DNA from: AC-32 sp963717475
GTDB lineage: Bacteria; Actinomycetota; Thermoleophilia; Gaiellales; Gaiellaceae
Direction: 5' to 3'
DNA: 64,000 nt
Assembly: GCA_963717475.1 (NCBI GenBank)
Contig: OY970337.1
Span: 2,666,001-2,730,000, forward strand
Part shown: piece after piece, positions 25,216 to 33,184 of the stretch
Layout: the number at the start of each line of letters is the position of its first letter
How positions within the stretch are numbered: position 1 is the first letter of the stretch
Notes under the pieces: model-generated
What the model saw: the letters and a program-made list of their open reading frames with translations, nothing else
Databases searched by the model: none
Told to the model about the DNA's origin: nothing
Program-made: the position numbers and the translations under genes

Positions 25216-25859
25216 AGTAGACGCTCCGCGTAGGCCGGGCCGGTCGGCTCGTCCTCGTGCTTGAAGTAGCAGAAGACGCGAACGCCCTCGTCGAGCAGCG
25301 GCCGTAGCCGCTGCGCCAAGCCGGCGAGGGCGGCCTCGTCATACGGCGGGTCGCGGAAGCGCAGGTAGCGGAACCGCGCGCTCGCCTCGAGCTCGTTCAC
25401 ACGCACGGCGTTGTCCGGCAGCTCCGCCTCGACGCCCTCCCACGAGCCGTGCCGGAAGTCGAACGCGAGCTCCACGTCCGGGTCGAACGACCCGAGCACG
25501 AGGGTGAGCAGGCCCTGGTCGAGTGCCGAGCCGACGAGCACCCGGATCGGGCCGAGGCGGTCGCCGAGGAGCGAGACACGCTCCGCGAAGGTGGCGGCGT
25601 CTACGCGCCGGTGGGCGTTCAGCTTCGGCGCGAAGCGGAAGCCCGGAGGCACCTGCGCCGCCCAGCGGGAGAACTGCTCTTCGGCGGGCAAGCGGTAGCC
25701 GGTCGTGTTCAGCTCGACCGACTGGAAACGCTCAGCGTAGAAGCCGAGGAAGTCGCGCGGCTGCGTTCCTGCCGGGTAGAAGCCGGGCCGCCAGGTCGGG
25801 TAGGACCAGCCGGAGGTGCCGACATACAGCCCCGGTACACTCGCCGCCGTGGCCGTCAT
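25185..25859 (-). CDS. DUF72 family protein (YecE-like)
   Basis: 224 aa. N-terminal LYVGTSGWSYPTWRPGFYP, SVELNTTGYRLP, FRFAPKLNAHRR and C-terminal RVFCYFKHEDEPTGPAYA are hallmark DUF72 segments of a TIM-barrel-like family of unknown function. ATG at 25859 shares a CATG with the divergent thyX start; translation may begin slightly later. No function is established for the family. Confidence 0.88.
   Translation of the reverse strand: MTATAASVPGLYVGTSGWSYPTWRPGFYPAGTQPRDFLGFYAERFQSVELNTTGYRLPAEEQFSRWAAQVPPGFRFAPKLNAHRRVDAATFAERVSLLGDRLGPIRVLVGSALDQGLLTLVLGSFDPDVELAFDFRHGSWEGVEAELPDNAVRVNELEASARFRYLRFRDPPYDEAALAGLAQRLRPLLDEGVRVFCYFKHEDEPTGPAYAERLLQLLTSSMTS
25836..25849 (+). promoter_or_regulatory. 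-10 element for thyX, leaderless GTG candidate
   Basis: TACACT at 25836-25841, then 7 nt to a GTG (25849) in frame with the thyX ATG at 25858. A transcript starting near 25848 would be leaderless. The element lies inside the 5' end of the DUF72 gene. Confidence 0.45.
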
Positions 25860-26556
25860 GCCCGAAGTGATACCCGAGAACACGATCCACGTTCTCGACC
25901 ACGGGTTCGTGCGGCTCGACGACGCGATGGCGGACGACCTCTCCGTGGTCAACGGCGCGCGCGTCAGCTTCGCGCGGCGCAAGGAGGAGATGGACGAGTC
26001 CGACGAGGGCCTGATCCGCTTTCTCATGCGCGACCGCCACGGGACGCCCTTCGAGCACAACTCGTTCCGGTTCCACATCCGCTGTCCGCTGTTCGTCGCG
26101 CGCGAATGGATGCGTCACCGGGTGGGTTCTTTCAACGAGTTCAGCCTCCGCTACGCGAAGGCGACCGACGACTTCTACGTGCCGGCGCCCGAGGACGTGC
26201 GCAGCCAGGTGGGCAAGCCGGGCGCGTACTCCTTCGAGCCGGTCTCGGACGAGGTCGCCGAGGCCACGCGCGCGAAGCTGCAGGCGGTCTACGAGACGGC
26301 GTACCTGGCCTACGAGCAGCTCGTCGAGCTGGGAGTCGCGCGCGAGCTGGCCCGATGCGCGCTGCCCGTCGGGGCCTACACCGAGTTCTACTGGACGATC
26401 AATGCGCGCTCGCTGATGAACTTCCTCTCGCTCCGCAACGCGGAGACCGCGCAGCGCGAGATCCGGCGCTACGCCGAGGCGTGCGAGCGCTTCCTCGAGC
26501 AGCACATGCCCGTCACGTACGAGGCGTTCGTCGCCAACGGGCGCGTCGCGCCCTAG
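25858..26556 (+). CDS. thyX: Flavin-dependent thymidylate synthase
   Basis: 232 aa from ATG 25858; a GTG at 25849 adds three residues and may be the true leaderless start. ThyX motif RHRVGSFNEFSLRY (RHRxxSxNExSxR) is complete, and a C-terminal NARSLMNFLSLRNAETAQREIR fits the flavin/dUMP site. Makes dTMP using methylene-tetrahydrofolate and FADH2. No thyA is seen in the window. Followed at once by a TOPRIM gene. Confidence 0.95.
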   Translation: MPEVIPENTIHVLDHGFVRLDDAMADDLSVVNGARVSFARRKEEMDESDEGLIRFLMRDRHGTPFEHNSFRFHIRCPLFVAREWMRHRVGSFNEFSLRYAKATDDFYVPAPEDVRSQVGKPGAYSFEPVSDEVAEATRAKLQAVYETAYLAYEQLVELGVARELARCALPVGAYTEFYWTINARSLMNFLSLRNAETAQREIRRYAEACERFLEQHMPVTYEAFVANGRVAP

Positions 26557-26560
26557 CGGG

Positions 26561-27073
26561 CTGCGCGCAGTCGTTCTCGTCGAGGGCACCAGCGACCGCG
26601 TGGCCGTGGAGGCGCTCGCGCGGCGGCGCGGCCGTGACCTCGAGGCCGAGGGGGTGGCGATCGTACCGATGGGCGGCTACGGGAACCTGCCGCGCGTCCT
26701 CGAGGAGTATCGCGACGTTCGTCTCGCCGGCCTCTACGACGTCGGGGAAGAGCGGCATTTCCTGCGCGCGCTCGGATGCCGCGACCGGGAGGAGCTCGAG
26801 CGCGCCGGGTTCTTCGCCTGCGCGCGCGACCTCGAGGACGAGCTGACGCGGGCGGTCGGGCCGGCCGGCATGGAGCGCGTGCTGGCCGAGCAGGGCGACC
26901 TCCGCGCGTTCCGGACGTACCAGAAGCAGCCCGCGCACCGGGCCGAGGCGCTCGAGGAGCAGCTGCACGGCTTCATGTGGAACCGCAAGCAGAAGTACGC
27001 CGAGCTACTCGTGGATGCGCTCGAGCTCGACCGGATGCCCCGGCCCCTCGACCGCGTCCTCGCCTACGTCTAG
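26561..27073 (+). CDS. TOPRIM-domain protein (OLD-like), start uncertain
   Basis: About 170 aa if started at CTG 26561, five bases after the thyX stop; a GTG at 26600 would delete the first TOPRIM strand. The N-terminus RAVVLVEGTSDRVAVEALARR has the glutamate expected of TOPRIM, followed by VAIVPMGGYGNLPRVLEEY and LAGLYDVGEERH carrying the acidic Asp. No ATPase domain is attached, unlike full OLD nucleases. A nuclease or primase-like nucleotidyl role is possible. Stop overlaps the convergent anti-sigma gene by 4 bp. Confidence 0.65.
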   Translation: MRAVVLVEGTSDRVAVEALARRRGRDLEAEGVAIVPMGGYGNLPRVLEEYRDVRLAGLYDVGEERHFLRALGCRDREELERAGFFACARDLEDELTRAVGPAGMERVLAEQGDLRAFRTYQKQPAHRAEALEEQLHGFMWNRKQKYAELLVDALELDRMPRPLDRVLAYV

Positions 27074-27669
27074 GTGGTGAGCATCACCTGGTGGCCGGTG
27101 TTGCCCGGCCGCTCCAGGGTCACGACCCAGCCGTCGAAGCGCCCGAGGTTGTACGGCGCGTTCAGCCGGACGGTGGCCGTGGAGCCGTGCACGTTGAACG
27201 TCCCGCAGGTGGCGGCGATCTTGCCGTGGCGCGTCAGGAACATCTCGTAGTAGCCGTTCCTGGGCGGGCTCGGCAGGTGGCTGACCTTGACCTGCAGCGG
27301 CCAGTTGCCCTGGCTGTCGAGCTGGCCGATGTCGATCGTCCCGGACGCGGTCTGCGCCGCGCCGACGCCGTGCATCGGCACCGCCTTGACGGAGCTGAAG
27401 TTGTCCCCGTTCGTGCGGCCGGCGATGAACCCGCCGAGGAACGCGGCCAGCGCGAGCGCCGCGGCGAGGGCGAGGACGGCGCCGGTGCGGCGGCGCGGAA
27501 GCCCGGTCGGCTCATCGTCGAGCTCCGTGGACGGCTCCGCCAGCGCAGGCGGAAGCTCCGGCGGCGGGCCGGCGGCGATCAGAAGATCGTGCACTTGCTC
27601 GAGGCGGTCGCGCTCCTCGGGGGTCAGGTCCTCGCCCACGAGGTCGCGAAAGTCAGGCTTCCCGGTCAT
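27070..27669 (-). CDS. Anti-sigma factor, RskA-like
   Basis: 199 aa from ATG 27669. N-terminal cytoplasmic region of about 75 residues (TGKPDFRDLVGEDLTPEERDRL...), one TM helix (GAVLALAAALALAAFLGGFIAG, about 75-96), and an extracytoplasmic RskA/anti-sigma-K C-terminal domain (WPLQVKVSHLPSPPRNGYYE, GTFNVHGSTATVRLNAP). It would hold the adjacent ECF sigma factor at the membrane until a signal triggers proteolysis. Separated by 2 nt from the sigma gene. Confidence 0.85.
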   Translation of the reverse strand: MTGKPDFRDLVGEDLTPEERDRLEQVHDLLIAAGPPPELPPALAEPSTELDDEPTGLPRRRTGAVLALAAALALAAFLGGFIAGRTNGDNFSSVKAVPMHGVGAAQTASGTIDIGQLDSQGNWPLQVKVSHLPSPPRNGYYEMFLTRHGKIAATCGTFNVHGSTATVRLNAPYNLGRFDGWVVTLERPGNTGHQVMLTT

Positions 27670-27671
27670 CG

Positions 27672-28226
27672 TTATCCCAGCTCCTCTTCCAGCAGATCGG
27701 CGAGCCGGGCCAGAGCGGCTCGCGTCCGCGTTTTGACAGTTCCCAAGGGGATTCCGAGGTACTCCGCGACCTCGGACTGTGAGAGCCCACTCCAGTAGGC
27801 GAGCTCGATCACGGTGCGCTCGTTCTCGTTCAGCTCCTCGAGCGCGCGGTGGATGCGCCAGCTCGTCCAGCTGTCCTCGGCGCGCTCCGCGGGGCCGGCC
27901 TCGCCCGAGACTTGCTCGGGGGTCTCGACCGCAGGCTCGAGCCGCATCCGGCCGCGGTCGACGATCGCGTTGCGCGCGACGGCGTAGAGCCACGGCGCTC
28001 CCGGGCCGCGCTCCGGCTTGTACGTGCGGGCGGCGCGCCAGATCGAGGCGAACGTCTCCTGGACAGCGTCCTCGGCGCGGCCGCGGTCGCCCAGGCGGCG
28101 CAGCGCGAGCCCGAAAACCGAGCGCGCATAGCGGCGGTAGAGCACCTCGAACGCGTTGCGATCACCGTTTCCGGTGCGCAGGATCAGCTCGCCGTCGCTC
28201 GCCTCGTTCGCAGACACGGGTTGCAT
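27672..28226 (-). CDS. ECF sigma factor, SigK-like
   Basis: 184 aa from ATG 28226; upstream GTG/ATG codons at 28286/28283 would add about 20 residues. Region 2: FEVLYRRYARSVFGLALRRL and AEDAVQETFASIWRAA; region 4: LEELNENERTVIELAYWSGL and SEVAEYLGIPLGTVKTRTRAAL. Gene pair with the RskA-like anti-sigma indicates control by membrane-stress signalling. The downstream SDR gene is on the same strand but ends 66 nt upstream, so the sigma gene may have its own promoter. Confidence 0.9.
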   Translation of the reverse strand: MQPVSANEASDGELILRTGNGDRNAFEVLYRRYARSVFGLALRRLGDRGRAEDAVQETFASIWRAARTYKPERGPGAPWLYAVARNAIVDRGRMRLEPAVETPEQVSGEAGPAERAEDSWTSWRIHRALEELNENERTVIELAYWSGLSQSEVAEYLGIPLGTVKTRTRAALARLADLLEEELG

Positions 28227-28292
28227 CGTGGCTGAGTGGGGCGGTGCGGGCAAGCGCCGAGGTGTTTCGAGCGCAAGCTCCATCACTGTTTC

Positions 28293-28952
28293 TTACGGAA
28301 ACATGCGCGCAGCGGATTGCGACAGGCGCCCGCCGTCGACGACGATCGTGGTGCCCGTCACGAAGTCCGCGGAAACCAGATACGCGACCGCGAACGCCAC
28401 GTCTTCGGGCGATCCGATGCGCCCGAGCAGCGTCTCCGCCGCACGCCGTTCCTCCTGACCGGGCTCGACTGCAACCGAGCCCGGGGCGACGCCGCAGACG
28501 CGCACCTCGGGCGCCAGCGCGCGCGCCAGCACGCGGGTCAGCATCGCCTGGGCCGCCTTCGCGGCGCAGTGCGCCGCGAACGAGGGCCATGGCTGGTAGG
28601 CGGCGACGTCCTCGATCATCACGACGCAGCCGCGCGACTCGCGCAGGTGCGGCGCGGCGGCCTGCGTCACGAAGAAGCTGCCCTTCGCGGTGGCGCCGAA
28701 GGCGGTGTCCCAGTCGGCCTCGGTGAGCTCGTCGACGGGCTTGGGCGCGAAGCCTTCCCCGGCCGCGTTCACGAGCAGGTCGAGGCCGCCGAGCTCGGCG
28801 GCCGCCCTTTCGACGAGTGTTCGCGCCTGCGCCGGATCGGAGACGTCGCCGTCCGCGCGCCCGGCCGCCTTCACGGCCCAGCCGTCGCGTTCGAGGCGCG
28901 CGGCGACCGCGGCGCCCACGCGGCCGGTGCCCCCGGTGACGAGCGCCCTCAC
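28293..28952 (-). CDS. Short-chain dehydrogenase/reductase with His in place of the catalytic Tyr
   Basis: 219 aa from GTG 28952. NAD(P) motif TGGTGRVGAAV, NAAGEG, and a C-terminal PGSVAVEPG and VVDGGRLS typical of classical SDRs. At the active site the usual YxxxK appears as AAHCAAKAAQ, so the Tyr is a His while the Lys remains; the Ser position (VVMIEDVAAYQ) is also changed. Similar to FolM/pteridine-reductase-like SDRs overall. Either a non-catalytic member or one with altered chemistry. Confidence 0.8.
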   Translation of the reverse strand: MRALVTGGTGRVGAAVAARLERDGWAVKAAGRADGDVSDPAQARTLVERAAAELGGLDLLVNAAGEGFAPKPVDELTEADWDTAFGATAKGSFFVTQAAAPHLRESRGCVVMIEDVAAYQPWPSFAAHCAAKAAQAMLTRVLARALAPEVRVCGVAPGSVAVEPGQEERRAAETLLGRIGSPEDVAFAVAYLVSADFVTGTTIVVDGGRLSQSAARMFP

Positions 28953-29008
28953 CGAACGAGTGATAGCAGGACGCAAGTTCCGGCCGTTATCACCGTCATT
29001 CTCGGACC

Positions 29009-29638
29009 ATGAAAATCACCACACTCATAGTCATTGCAGCAGCCGCCCTCGCCTCGGCGGCGTCGGCAGCCAGCCCTCCCCTGACGCTCGCGTCGAGCGC
29101 GCCCACCGTCGTCTACGGAAAGTCCGTGACGCTCTCGGGAGTGCTCACGCCCCCGAAGGCGAACCAGCAGATCACGATCCAGGCGCTTGCCTGCGGGACG
29201 ACCAAGGCCGTCAACCTGGCCCGCGTCAAGACCGCCGCGAACGGCAGCTACGCGACCACCGCGTCGCCTACCGTCGGCACCAGCTACCAGGCGAGCCAGA
29301 AGGCGAACAAGAGCGCCTCGGTGATGGTCAACGTCAAGCCGATCGTTGCGATCAAGCGCGTCAAGCGCGGCTCGTTCACGGCGACCGTCACCGCGGGAAC
29401 CGACCTGAAGGGCAAGGCCCTCCTCTTCCAACGCTACGCGACCGTGCGCAAGCGCTGGGTGCAGGTCAAGAAGGTCACGCTGACGACTTCCGTCCCGGGG
29501 CCGGCGAAGCCGACCGTCATCACCTCCGCGCCGTTCAAGGCGAAGGTCGCCAGGCGCGCAAGGGTGCGCCTGGTCATCAGCAAGGCGCAGGCCGCGCCCT
29601 GCTACGTGACGGCCACGAGCAACGTCGTTCGGAACTGA
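29009..29638 (+). CDS. Secreted beta-sandwich (Ig-like) protein
   Basis: 209 aa. Signal peptide (MKITTLIVIAAAALASAASAA), then two tandem domains of Ig/bacterial carboxypeptidase-regulatory type: PLTLASSAPTVVYGKSVTLSG with QITIQALACG, and a second Lys/Arg-rich half KGSFTATVTAGTDLKG-like (residues about 125-205). Two Cys may form a disulfide. The -10-like CATTCT lies 6 nt before the ATG. Surface or extracellular adhesive/structural role is possible; no enzymatic motif. Confidence 0.7.
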   Translation: MKITTLIVIAAAALASAASAASPPLTLASSAPTVVYGKSVTLSGVLTPPKANQQITIQALACGTTKAVNLARVKTAANGSYATTASPTVGTSYQASQKANKSASVMVNVKPIVAIKRVKRGSFTATVTAGTDLKGKALLFQRYATVRKRWVQVKKVTLTTSVPGPAKPTVITSAPFKAKVARRARVRLVISKAQAAPCYVTATSNVVRN

Positions 29639-29649
29639 CGCGTTGACGC

Positions 29650-30279
29650 CTAGGTGGCGGGAGCTCCGGCTTCCGCCACCGCGCGCTCGAAGTTCTGCGC
29701 GACGGCGTCCCAGTTGACGACGTTCCACCAGGCCTCGAGATAGTCGGGGCGCCTGTTCTGGTAGTTGAGGTAGTAGGCGTGCTCCCAGACGTCGATCCCG
29801 AGGATCGGGATGTCATCGGTCAGGAGCGGCGAGTCCTGGTTCGGCAGCGAGTAGAGCGCGAGGCCGGTGCCGTCGTGCACGAGCCACGTCCAGCCGGAGC
29901 CGAAGCGCTTGACGCCGTTCTCGTTGACCTGCTTCTTGAGGTCGTCGAGCCCGCCGAAGACGTCGTTGATCGCGTCGGCGAGCGCGCCTGACGGCTGGCC
30001 GCCGCCGCCGGGGCCCATGATCTCCCAGAAGAGCGAGTGGTTCGCATGGCCGCCCGCGTTGTTGCGCACGGCGGTCTGCTTGTCCTCGGGCAGGGCCTCG
30101 AGGTTGGTCAGAACGTGCTCGACGGGCTTGTCGGCAAGCGGCGTTCCGTCGAGGGCTGCGTTCGCATTGTCGACGTACGCCTGGTGGTGCTTGTCGTGGT
30201 GGACGCGCATCGTCTGCTCGTCGATGTGCGGCTCGAGCGCGCCGTAGTCGTAGGGAAGAGGAGGGACCTCGAACGCCAT
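29650..30279 (-). CDS. sodA: Superoxide dismutase, Fe/Mn family (Mn-type sequence)
   Basis: 209 aa with AAAGGAG ribosome site. Starts FEVPPLPYDYGALEPHID; metal ligands His in MRVHHDKHHQAYV, His in GGHANHSLFWEIMGP, Asp and His in DVWEHAYYLNYQNRRPDY. Gateway residues Tyr/His are normal. Converts superoxide to H2O2 and O2 in the cytoplasm. Divergent from a second, unlike SOD gene 60 bp away. Confidence 0.95.
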   Translation of the reverse strand: MAFEVPPLPYDYGALEPHIDEQTMRVHHDKHHQAYVDNANAALDGTPLADKPVEHVLTNLEALPEDKQTAVRNNAGGHANHSLFWEIMGPGGGGQPSGALADAINDVFGGLDDLKKQVNENGVKRFGSGWTWLVHDGTGLALYSLPNQDSPLLTDDIPILGIDVWEHAYYLNYQNRRPDYLEAWWNVVNWDAVAQNFERAVAEAGAPAT

Positions 30280-30339
30280 CTGCGCTCCTTTCTGCTCTGC
30301 GCCTTTGCGCCCGAGGCTATCGCGTATGCTCCGCGCGCG

Positions 30340-30960
30340 TTGACCACGCTCGCGTTCAACCACGAGGAGATCGTCGCCCGTCCGCTCAAGCCGGCGCTGC
30401 TCGAGCTCGACGGCATCTCGCGGCAGGCGGTCGAGGCCCACTACAAGCTCTACGAGGGCTACGTCAACAAGCGCAACGAGATCATGGGGCGCCTCGCGGA
30501 GGTGGACCTCGCCGCTGCGAACCAGGTCTTCTCGGAGATCCGCGCGCTCAAGGTCGACCTCAGCTTCGCGCTCGGCGGGATCAAGAACCACGAGGTCTAC
30601 TTCGAGCACCTCGGCGGGGACGGCGGCGACCCGCACGGCCGCGCTCGCGACCTGATCGTGCGCGACTTCGGCTCGGTCGAGGCGTGGCGCGCCGACCTGA
30701 AGGCGACCGGAATGGCCGGCCGCGGGTGGGCCTGGACGGCCTACGACTGGGACGAGGGCAAGGTCTTCAACTACCTCGGCGACGCGCAGAACACGTTCCC
30801 CGTCTGGAACGCGACCCCGCTCGTCGCGCTCGACGTCTACGAGCATGCGTACTTCATCGACTACGCGACCGACCGCGCGTCCTACATCGATGCGTTCTTC
30901 GACAACCTCGACTGGGACGTCGTGAACGACTGGGTCGAGCAGTACCAGATCAGGCCCTGA
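30340..30960 (+). CDS. Divergent Fe/Mn superoxide dismutase-like protein
   Basis: 206 aa, TTG start with TATGCT 9 nt upstream. SOD fold with all four expected metal ligands: His in AVEAHYKLYEGYV, His in GGIKNHEVYFEHL, Asp/His in LDVYEHAYFIDYA. Second-shell residues differ: the HH pair after the first ligand is replaced by a Tyr-Glu stretch and the Trp before EH is a Tyr. May be an active Fe-SOD or a repurposed relative. Its 3' end overlaps plsY (CTGA), so both are likely co-expressed. Confidence 0.85.
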   Translation: MTTLAFNHEEIVARPLKPALLELDGISRQAVEAHYKLYEGYVNKRNEIMGRLAEVDLAAANQVFSEIRALKVDLSFALGGIKNHEVYFEHLGGDGGDPHGRARDLIVRDFGSVEAWRADLKATGMAGRGWAWTAYDWDEGKVFNYLGDAQNTFPVWNATPLVALDVYEHAYFIDYATDRASYIDAFFDNLDWDVVNDWVEQYQIRP

Positions 30961-31571
30961 GCACAGTCCTCTTCGTTCTGGCCGGTTACCTGGCCGGGAG
31001 CATCCCGACCGGCTACTGGCTCGTCCGGCTGACCCGCGGAGTCGACATCCGCACGGTCGGCAGCGGGAACATCGGAGCGACGAACGTGTGGCGGACGTTC
31101 GGCGCGCGGTTCGGGATTCCGGTGATGGCCCTGGACGTCGCGAAGGGATTCGTGCCGGCGCTCCTGGCGACGATCTACGTCTCGCATCTGGCGGGGGTGC
31201 TCGCGGGCGGCGCGGCGATGCTCGGCCACTGGCGTCCGTTGTTCCTGCGCTTCGAGCGCGGCGGGAAGGTGGTGGCGACGTGCGGCGGCGCATTCCTCGG
31301 AGTGGCGCCGCTGGTCGGCGGGATCGGCGCGGTCGTCTGGGTCGTCGTGTTCGCGCTCTTCCGCTACGCGTCGGTGTCGTCGATCGCCGCCGCCCTGTCG
31401 CTGCCGGTCGCCTCGGTTCTGCTCGGCGAGCCCTGGCCGGTCGACGTCTTCGCCTGCGCCGCGGCCGCGGCGGTGGTCGTCCTGCACCGAGGGAACATCG
31501 CGCGCCTGCGCGCGGGCACGGAGACGCGCTTCCGCTTCCGGCGGCGCGGTGCTCAGCCCGTCAAGAGCTGA
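30957..31571 (+). CDS. plsY: Glycerol-3-phosphate acyltransferase PlsY, apparent CTG start
   Basis: 204 aa if translation starts at CTG 30957, whose TGA overlaps the SOD stop (CTGA); no ATG, GTG or TTG exists in this frame before conserved sequence. Five or more TM helices, and the three PlsY motifs: GSGNIGATN, DVAKGFVPALLA and GHWRPLFLRFERGGK. Transfers acyl from acyl-phosphate to glycerol-3-phosphate at the membrane. Convergent with folE2, 11-bp overlap. Confidence 0.9.
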   Translation: MSTVLFVLAGYLAGSIPTGYWLVRLTRGVDIRTVGSGNIGATNVWRTFGARFGIPVMALDVAKGFVPALLATIYVSHLAGVLAGGAAMLGHWRPLFLRFERGGKVVATCGGAFLGVAPLVGGIGAVVWVVVFALFRYASVSSIAAALSLPVASVLLGEPWPVDVFACAAAAAVVVLHRGNIARLRAGTETRFRFRRRGAQPVKS

Positions 31572-32535
31572 GCCACTCGTGCAGCCCCGTGTGGCGCGCG
31601 ACCGGTTCGCCGCCGTCGAGCTCTGCGCGCAGCTCGCCCGCGGTGCCGTAGCGCTCCGCGATCACGTCGTGCGAATGGATCGTCTCGAGGTTCACCTGCC
31701 GCGAGAGCAGGAAGTCGCCGTCGTCGAGCTCGGCGTAAGAGGCGAGCGCGTCGCGCAGGGCGATCCGCACCGAGTCCTCGACGAACCGCGGCTGCAGGTG
31801 GGCATGCTCGACGACGAAGAGCTCGTCCGGGCGCTTCAGCAGCTCGTAGACCGGCGAGCTCATCGAGCCCTCGACGATCCGGACGAGCTGCTCGGCGTTG
31901 AGTGTCCGCTCGGTGCCGACGAAGAGCGTGCCGCGGCCGCGCTGGTTGTGGGTCGCGAGCGGCACGAGCTCGAGGATGCGCTCGACGTCGAGCTCGCCGA
32001 AGCCGGCATCGCCGAGGCGTTCGGCCGCCCGCTCGCGGACGAGCCCCTGCGCGCAGGGGCAAGCGTTGATCCCGTTTGCCTCGACTCCGACGATCCGGCG
32101 CGTGCTCTCCGCCGAGGCGGCGGCGAGCCCGAACAGGGAGACGATCTCCTGCGTCGGCAGCCCCGTGACCGGCGTCTCGCGCTCGAGCGGGTAGCTCGCC
32201 GTGATCCGAACCTCGGCCCTGAGGGCGCTCTGGCGCTCGACGACGTGGCCGGCGATGTGCTCGGCGAGGTTCTCGATCAGGAGGGCCTCGCCGATCACGA
32301 CCTCCTCGATCGCCTCCTCGAACACTTCCGGGAAGCGCGACATGTGCACGCCCTTGCGCTCGGCCGGGAGATCGACGGTGCAGTCGATCTGGGCGGCGAT
32401 CAGCTTCTCGTGCTCGCCGTACCGGATCCGGATCGCCTTCTGGACTCCGCCCACGCCCGCGTGGGACAACGCGAGCGGCACCTCCGAGGGCGAGGCCTGG
32501 AGATCGTGTGTTAGAAGCTCCCGCGGATCCGCCAT
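31561..32535 (-). CDS. folE2: GTP cyclohydrolase FolE2 (MptA-type)
   Basis: 324 aa from ATG 32535. FolE2/MptA family features: VGGVQKAIRIRYGE, the zinc-ligand Cys in NGINACPCAQG, HMSRFPEVFEEAI, TLFVGTERTLNAEQLVRIVE and FVVEHAHLQPRFVEDSVR. Makes 7,8-dihydroneopterin triphosphate for folate, and is metal-flexible compared with FolE1. ATG is shared as CATG with the divergent kinase-like gene. Confidence 0.93.
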   Translation of the reverse strand: MADPRELLTHDLQASPSEVPLALSHAGVGGVQKAIRIRYGEHEKLIAAQIDCTVDLPAERKGVHMSRFPEVFEEAIEEVVIGEALLIENLAEHIAGHVVERQSALRAEVRITASYPLERETPVTGLPTQEIVSLFGLAAASAESTRRIVGVEANGINACPCAQGLVRERAAERLGDAGFGELDVERILELVPLATHNQRGRGTLFVGTERTLNAEQLVRIVEGSMSSPVYELLKRPDELFVVEHAHLQPRFVEDSVRIALRDALASYAELDDGDFLLSRQVNLETIHSHDVIAERYGTAGELRAELDGGEPVARHTGLHEWLSS

Positions 32536-33133
32536 GGACGAAAACGCTACCGCAGACAACCCCTTCGCCCGTCTCGTCTCCCTGGCGTGCCACGACCTGC
32601 GCACGCCGCTCGCGACCGTGGTCGGGTTCGCGCACACGCTCACGCGGCAGGGCGGCCTCGAGGAACCGGCGGGTCGCTACGTCGAGATGATCGGCGCCGC
32701 GGCCGGGCAGCTGGGCGAGCTCGTGGACGAGCTCTCGCTCGGCGCTCGGATCGAGGCCGGGCGCTACGACCCCGTGCTGAAGGAAGTCGACAGCCTCGAG
32801 CTCGCGCGCAACGCGGCGGAGCGTCTCGGCGAGGAGCGCGTCGTCGTCGAAGGCGCCGGCGCGACCGTCGAGCTCGACGTGGACGCGAGCGAGCGCGCGG
32901 TCGCGGCCCTCGCGCAATGCGCGCTCCGCCACGGCGGGCTCGAGCAGGTGCGCCTCGGCGTGCGCGGCGCCGAGCTGACGTTGGCGCCGGTCACGCCCGC
33001 CTCCGCACCGGTGCTCCTCGGCGAGGACCTGCGCGACCTGGGAGCGGCCATCGCGGGTCTCGCGATTCGCGCGCAGGGCGGCGAGGTCGAGCTCGCCGGC
33101 GAGGAGCTGCACGTGAGGCTGCCGGGGTCCTAG
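32534..33133 (+). CDS. Small histidine-kinase-like protein with degenerate ATPase domain
   Basis: 199 aa. H-box SLACHDLRTPLATVVGFAH (HisKA, about residues 16-80) followed by a region that tracks a HATPase fold by hydrophobicity (SERAVAALAQCALRHGG) and ends LGAAIAGLAIRAQGGEVEL...LHVRLPGS, like a worn G2 box. N-box and clear G1 (DxGxG) are missing, so autophosphorylation is doubtful. No sensor or TM segment. Could act as an Hpt-like phosphotransfer or scaffold. Start ATG overlaps the folE2 start in CATG. Confidence 0.7.
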   Translation: MDENATADNPFARLVSLACHDLRTPLATVVGFAHTLTRQGGLEEPAGRYVEMIGAAAGQLGELVDELSLGARIEAGRYDPVLKEVDSLELARNAAERLGEERVVVEGAGATVELDVDASERAVAALAQCALRHGGLEQVRLGVRGAELTLAPVTPASAPVLLGEDLRDLGAAIAGLAIRAQGGEVELAGEELHVRLPGS

Positions 33134-33184
33134 GACCAAAGTCTCATTGCGGCTGCAGGCGATCGTTGAAACTCTGACGTCGCA

